This document shows, piece after piece, positions 63,437 to 64,000 of a DNA stretch of 64,000 bases. The stretch covers positions 124,001 to 188,000 of the forward strand of contig NZ_LQPS01000031.1 of the NCBI RefSeq assembly GCF_002101885.1, read 5' to 3'. The stretch is from Mycolicibacter senuensis (lineage in GTDB: Bacteria; Actinomycetota; Actinomycetes; Mycobacteriales; Mycobacteriaceae). The notes under the pieces are model-generated. The model saw nothing but the letters and a program-made list of their open reading frames with translations, had not been told where the DNA came from and made no database searches. A program made the position numbers and the translations under genes. Position 1 is the stretch's first letter. Each line of letters opens with the position of its first letter.

Positions 63437-63573
63437 TATTGGTTGACTCCTCGGTTCGACTGGATCTCGGGGGTTTTGCAGTCCAGACGGCAAATCTTAA
63501 CGGATTTGACCTTGTTGTTTGCGCACGTCTCAGAGTTGCGACATATCTGGCCGCGCCGGCGGGGTACGGCCGG

Positions 63574-64000
63574 TCAGGAGTGCGAACTCCACCAGGAATA
63601 GAACTGCTCCAGACTCGGGGTGCTGTGTTCGGTGCGCAACGCCGCCATCATCAGATCGGCATCGTTGGTCCACACCAGCGTGGGCGAACCCTGCCGGGTG
63701 CCGCACAACAGCATCCCGCTCGGTTTGTCCGGCGTCGCGGTCCGATGCCACGCCCCCGGCGATTGGATCCGGCCCGGACAGGTGACGACGTTGGTGGCCT
63801 GCACGGTGTTGTCGAAACTCAGCCGCAGGGTGCCGGCGTTCGGGAACAGCGAATAGGTCGCCGAGAACGGGCCGTCCACGTCGACGTTGCGGCCGCAGGT
63901 CACCTCCGCGATGGCGCCGCCCATCGGGGTGGTCGATGTGCAGGCGTCCTGCGGATAACCGCGGGGCAGCAGTTTGAGCAGTCGCGCCCGGGCTTCGGCG
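63574..64000 (-). CDS. Partial gene: mycobacterial exported/sensor-type domain (C-terminal end)
   Basis: The frame is open from the right edge to a stop at 63574, giving the last ~141 residues. It reads LLKLLPRGYPQDACTST and later FPNAGTLRLSFD, VVTCPGRIQSPGAWHR, MLLCGTRQGSPTLVWTNDAD and a final YSWWSSHS. This pattern, with paired cysteines and the terminal WWSSHS, is what I recall from the extracellular part of mycobacterial serine/threonine kinases and related secreted proteins. The N-terminal part lies outside the window, so presence of a kinase domain cannot be judged. Confidence 0.7.
   Translation of the reverse strand, partial: AEARARLLKLLPRGYPQDACTSTTPMGGAIAEVTCGRNVDVDGPFSATYSLFPNAGTLRLSFDNTVQATNVVTCPGRIQSPGAWHRTATPDKPSGMLLCGTRQGSPTLVWTNDADLMMAALRTEHSTPSLEQFYSWWSSHS

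Overview
This is a high-GC actinobacterial chromosome segment, almost certainly from a member of the Mycobacteriaceae. The evidence is two PPE genes, two MPT63-like secreted proteins, a hemophore-like protein, a PE-PPE-domain hydrolase, and a gene order that I recall from M. tuberculosis read in reverse (amiA2-recO ... uppS-Rv2360c ... zur-smtB-glyS ... Rv2345-dgt ... dnaG-Rv2342-tRNA-Asn ... Rv2327/Rv2326c/Rv2325c ... uspCBA ... Rv2315c/Rv2314c ... htpG). No CRISPR array, transposase, integrase, prophage or rRNA was seen. Names taken from M. tuberculosis rest on recalled similarity, not on a search.

Left third (1-19.7 kb) is mostly core genome. It holds a partial rhodanese, a hemophore-like protein, an amidase, RecO, a secreted collagen-like protein, a methyltransferase, undecaprenyl/decaprenyl diphosphate synthase, the zinc regulators SmtB and Zur, glycyl-tRNA synthetase with a zinc-ribbon insertion, a TPM-domain protein, dGTPase, DnaG, tRNA-Asn, an acyl-CoA-oxidase-like FadE and a phytase-like lipoprotein. 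A decayed AbiEi/DUF559-type gene lies behind glyS.

Middle (19.7-34.7 kb) is regulatory and transport. Two overlapping TetR genes sit behind a long inverted repeat; the first resembles gamma-butyrolactone receptors. A PAS protein and a GAF-GGDEF-EAL c-di-GMP enzyme follow, then a MarR gene divergent from a fused ECF-type ABC transporter, a frameshifted DivIVA-domain gene with REP-like inverted repeats, the uspABC amino-sugar importer, a DUF2804 protein and a TldD/TldE pair.

The most unusual item is at 34,679-42,987 on the minus strand. It is a giant regulator with an AfsR/SARP-like DNA-binding and BTAD region, a class III nucleotide cyclase domain, a STAND-type ATPase, a helical repeat region, and a tail of about eleven NTF2/SnoaL-like units. 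A single-base frameshift near 35,876 splits the last three units from the rest. Two 11-bp direct repeats lie just upstream of its start, the arrangement expected of a SARP operator.

Right third (43-64 kb) holds htpG, two PPE-SVP genes, a run of redox and hydrolase genes, an MddA-like membrane methyltransferase, a DoxX-like gene divergent from an ECF41-type sigma factor, tRNA-Met with a strong hairpin behind it, and a PE-PPE hydrolase with a Sec signal peptide. Two catabolic modules follow: SDR, di-iron ferritin-like protein, Baeyer-Villiger-type monooxygenase and MerR; then TetR divergent from a Rieske oxygenase and a DapB-like reductase. The window ends with two tandem MPT63-like secreted proteins and a partial gene for a mycobacterial exported domain.
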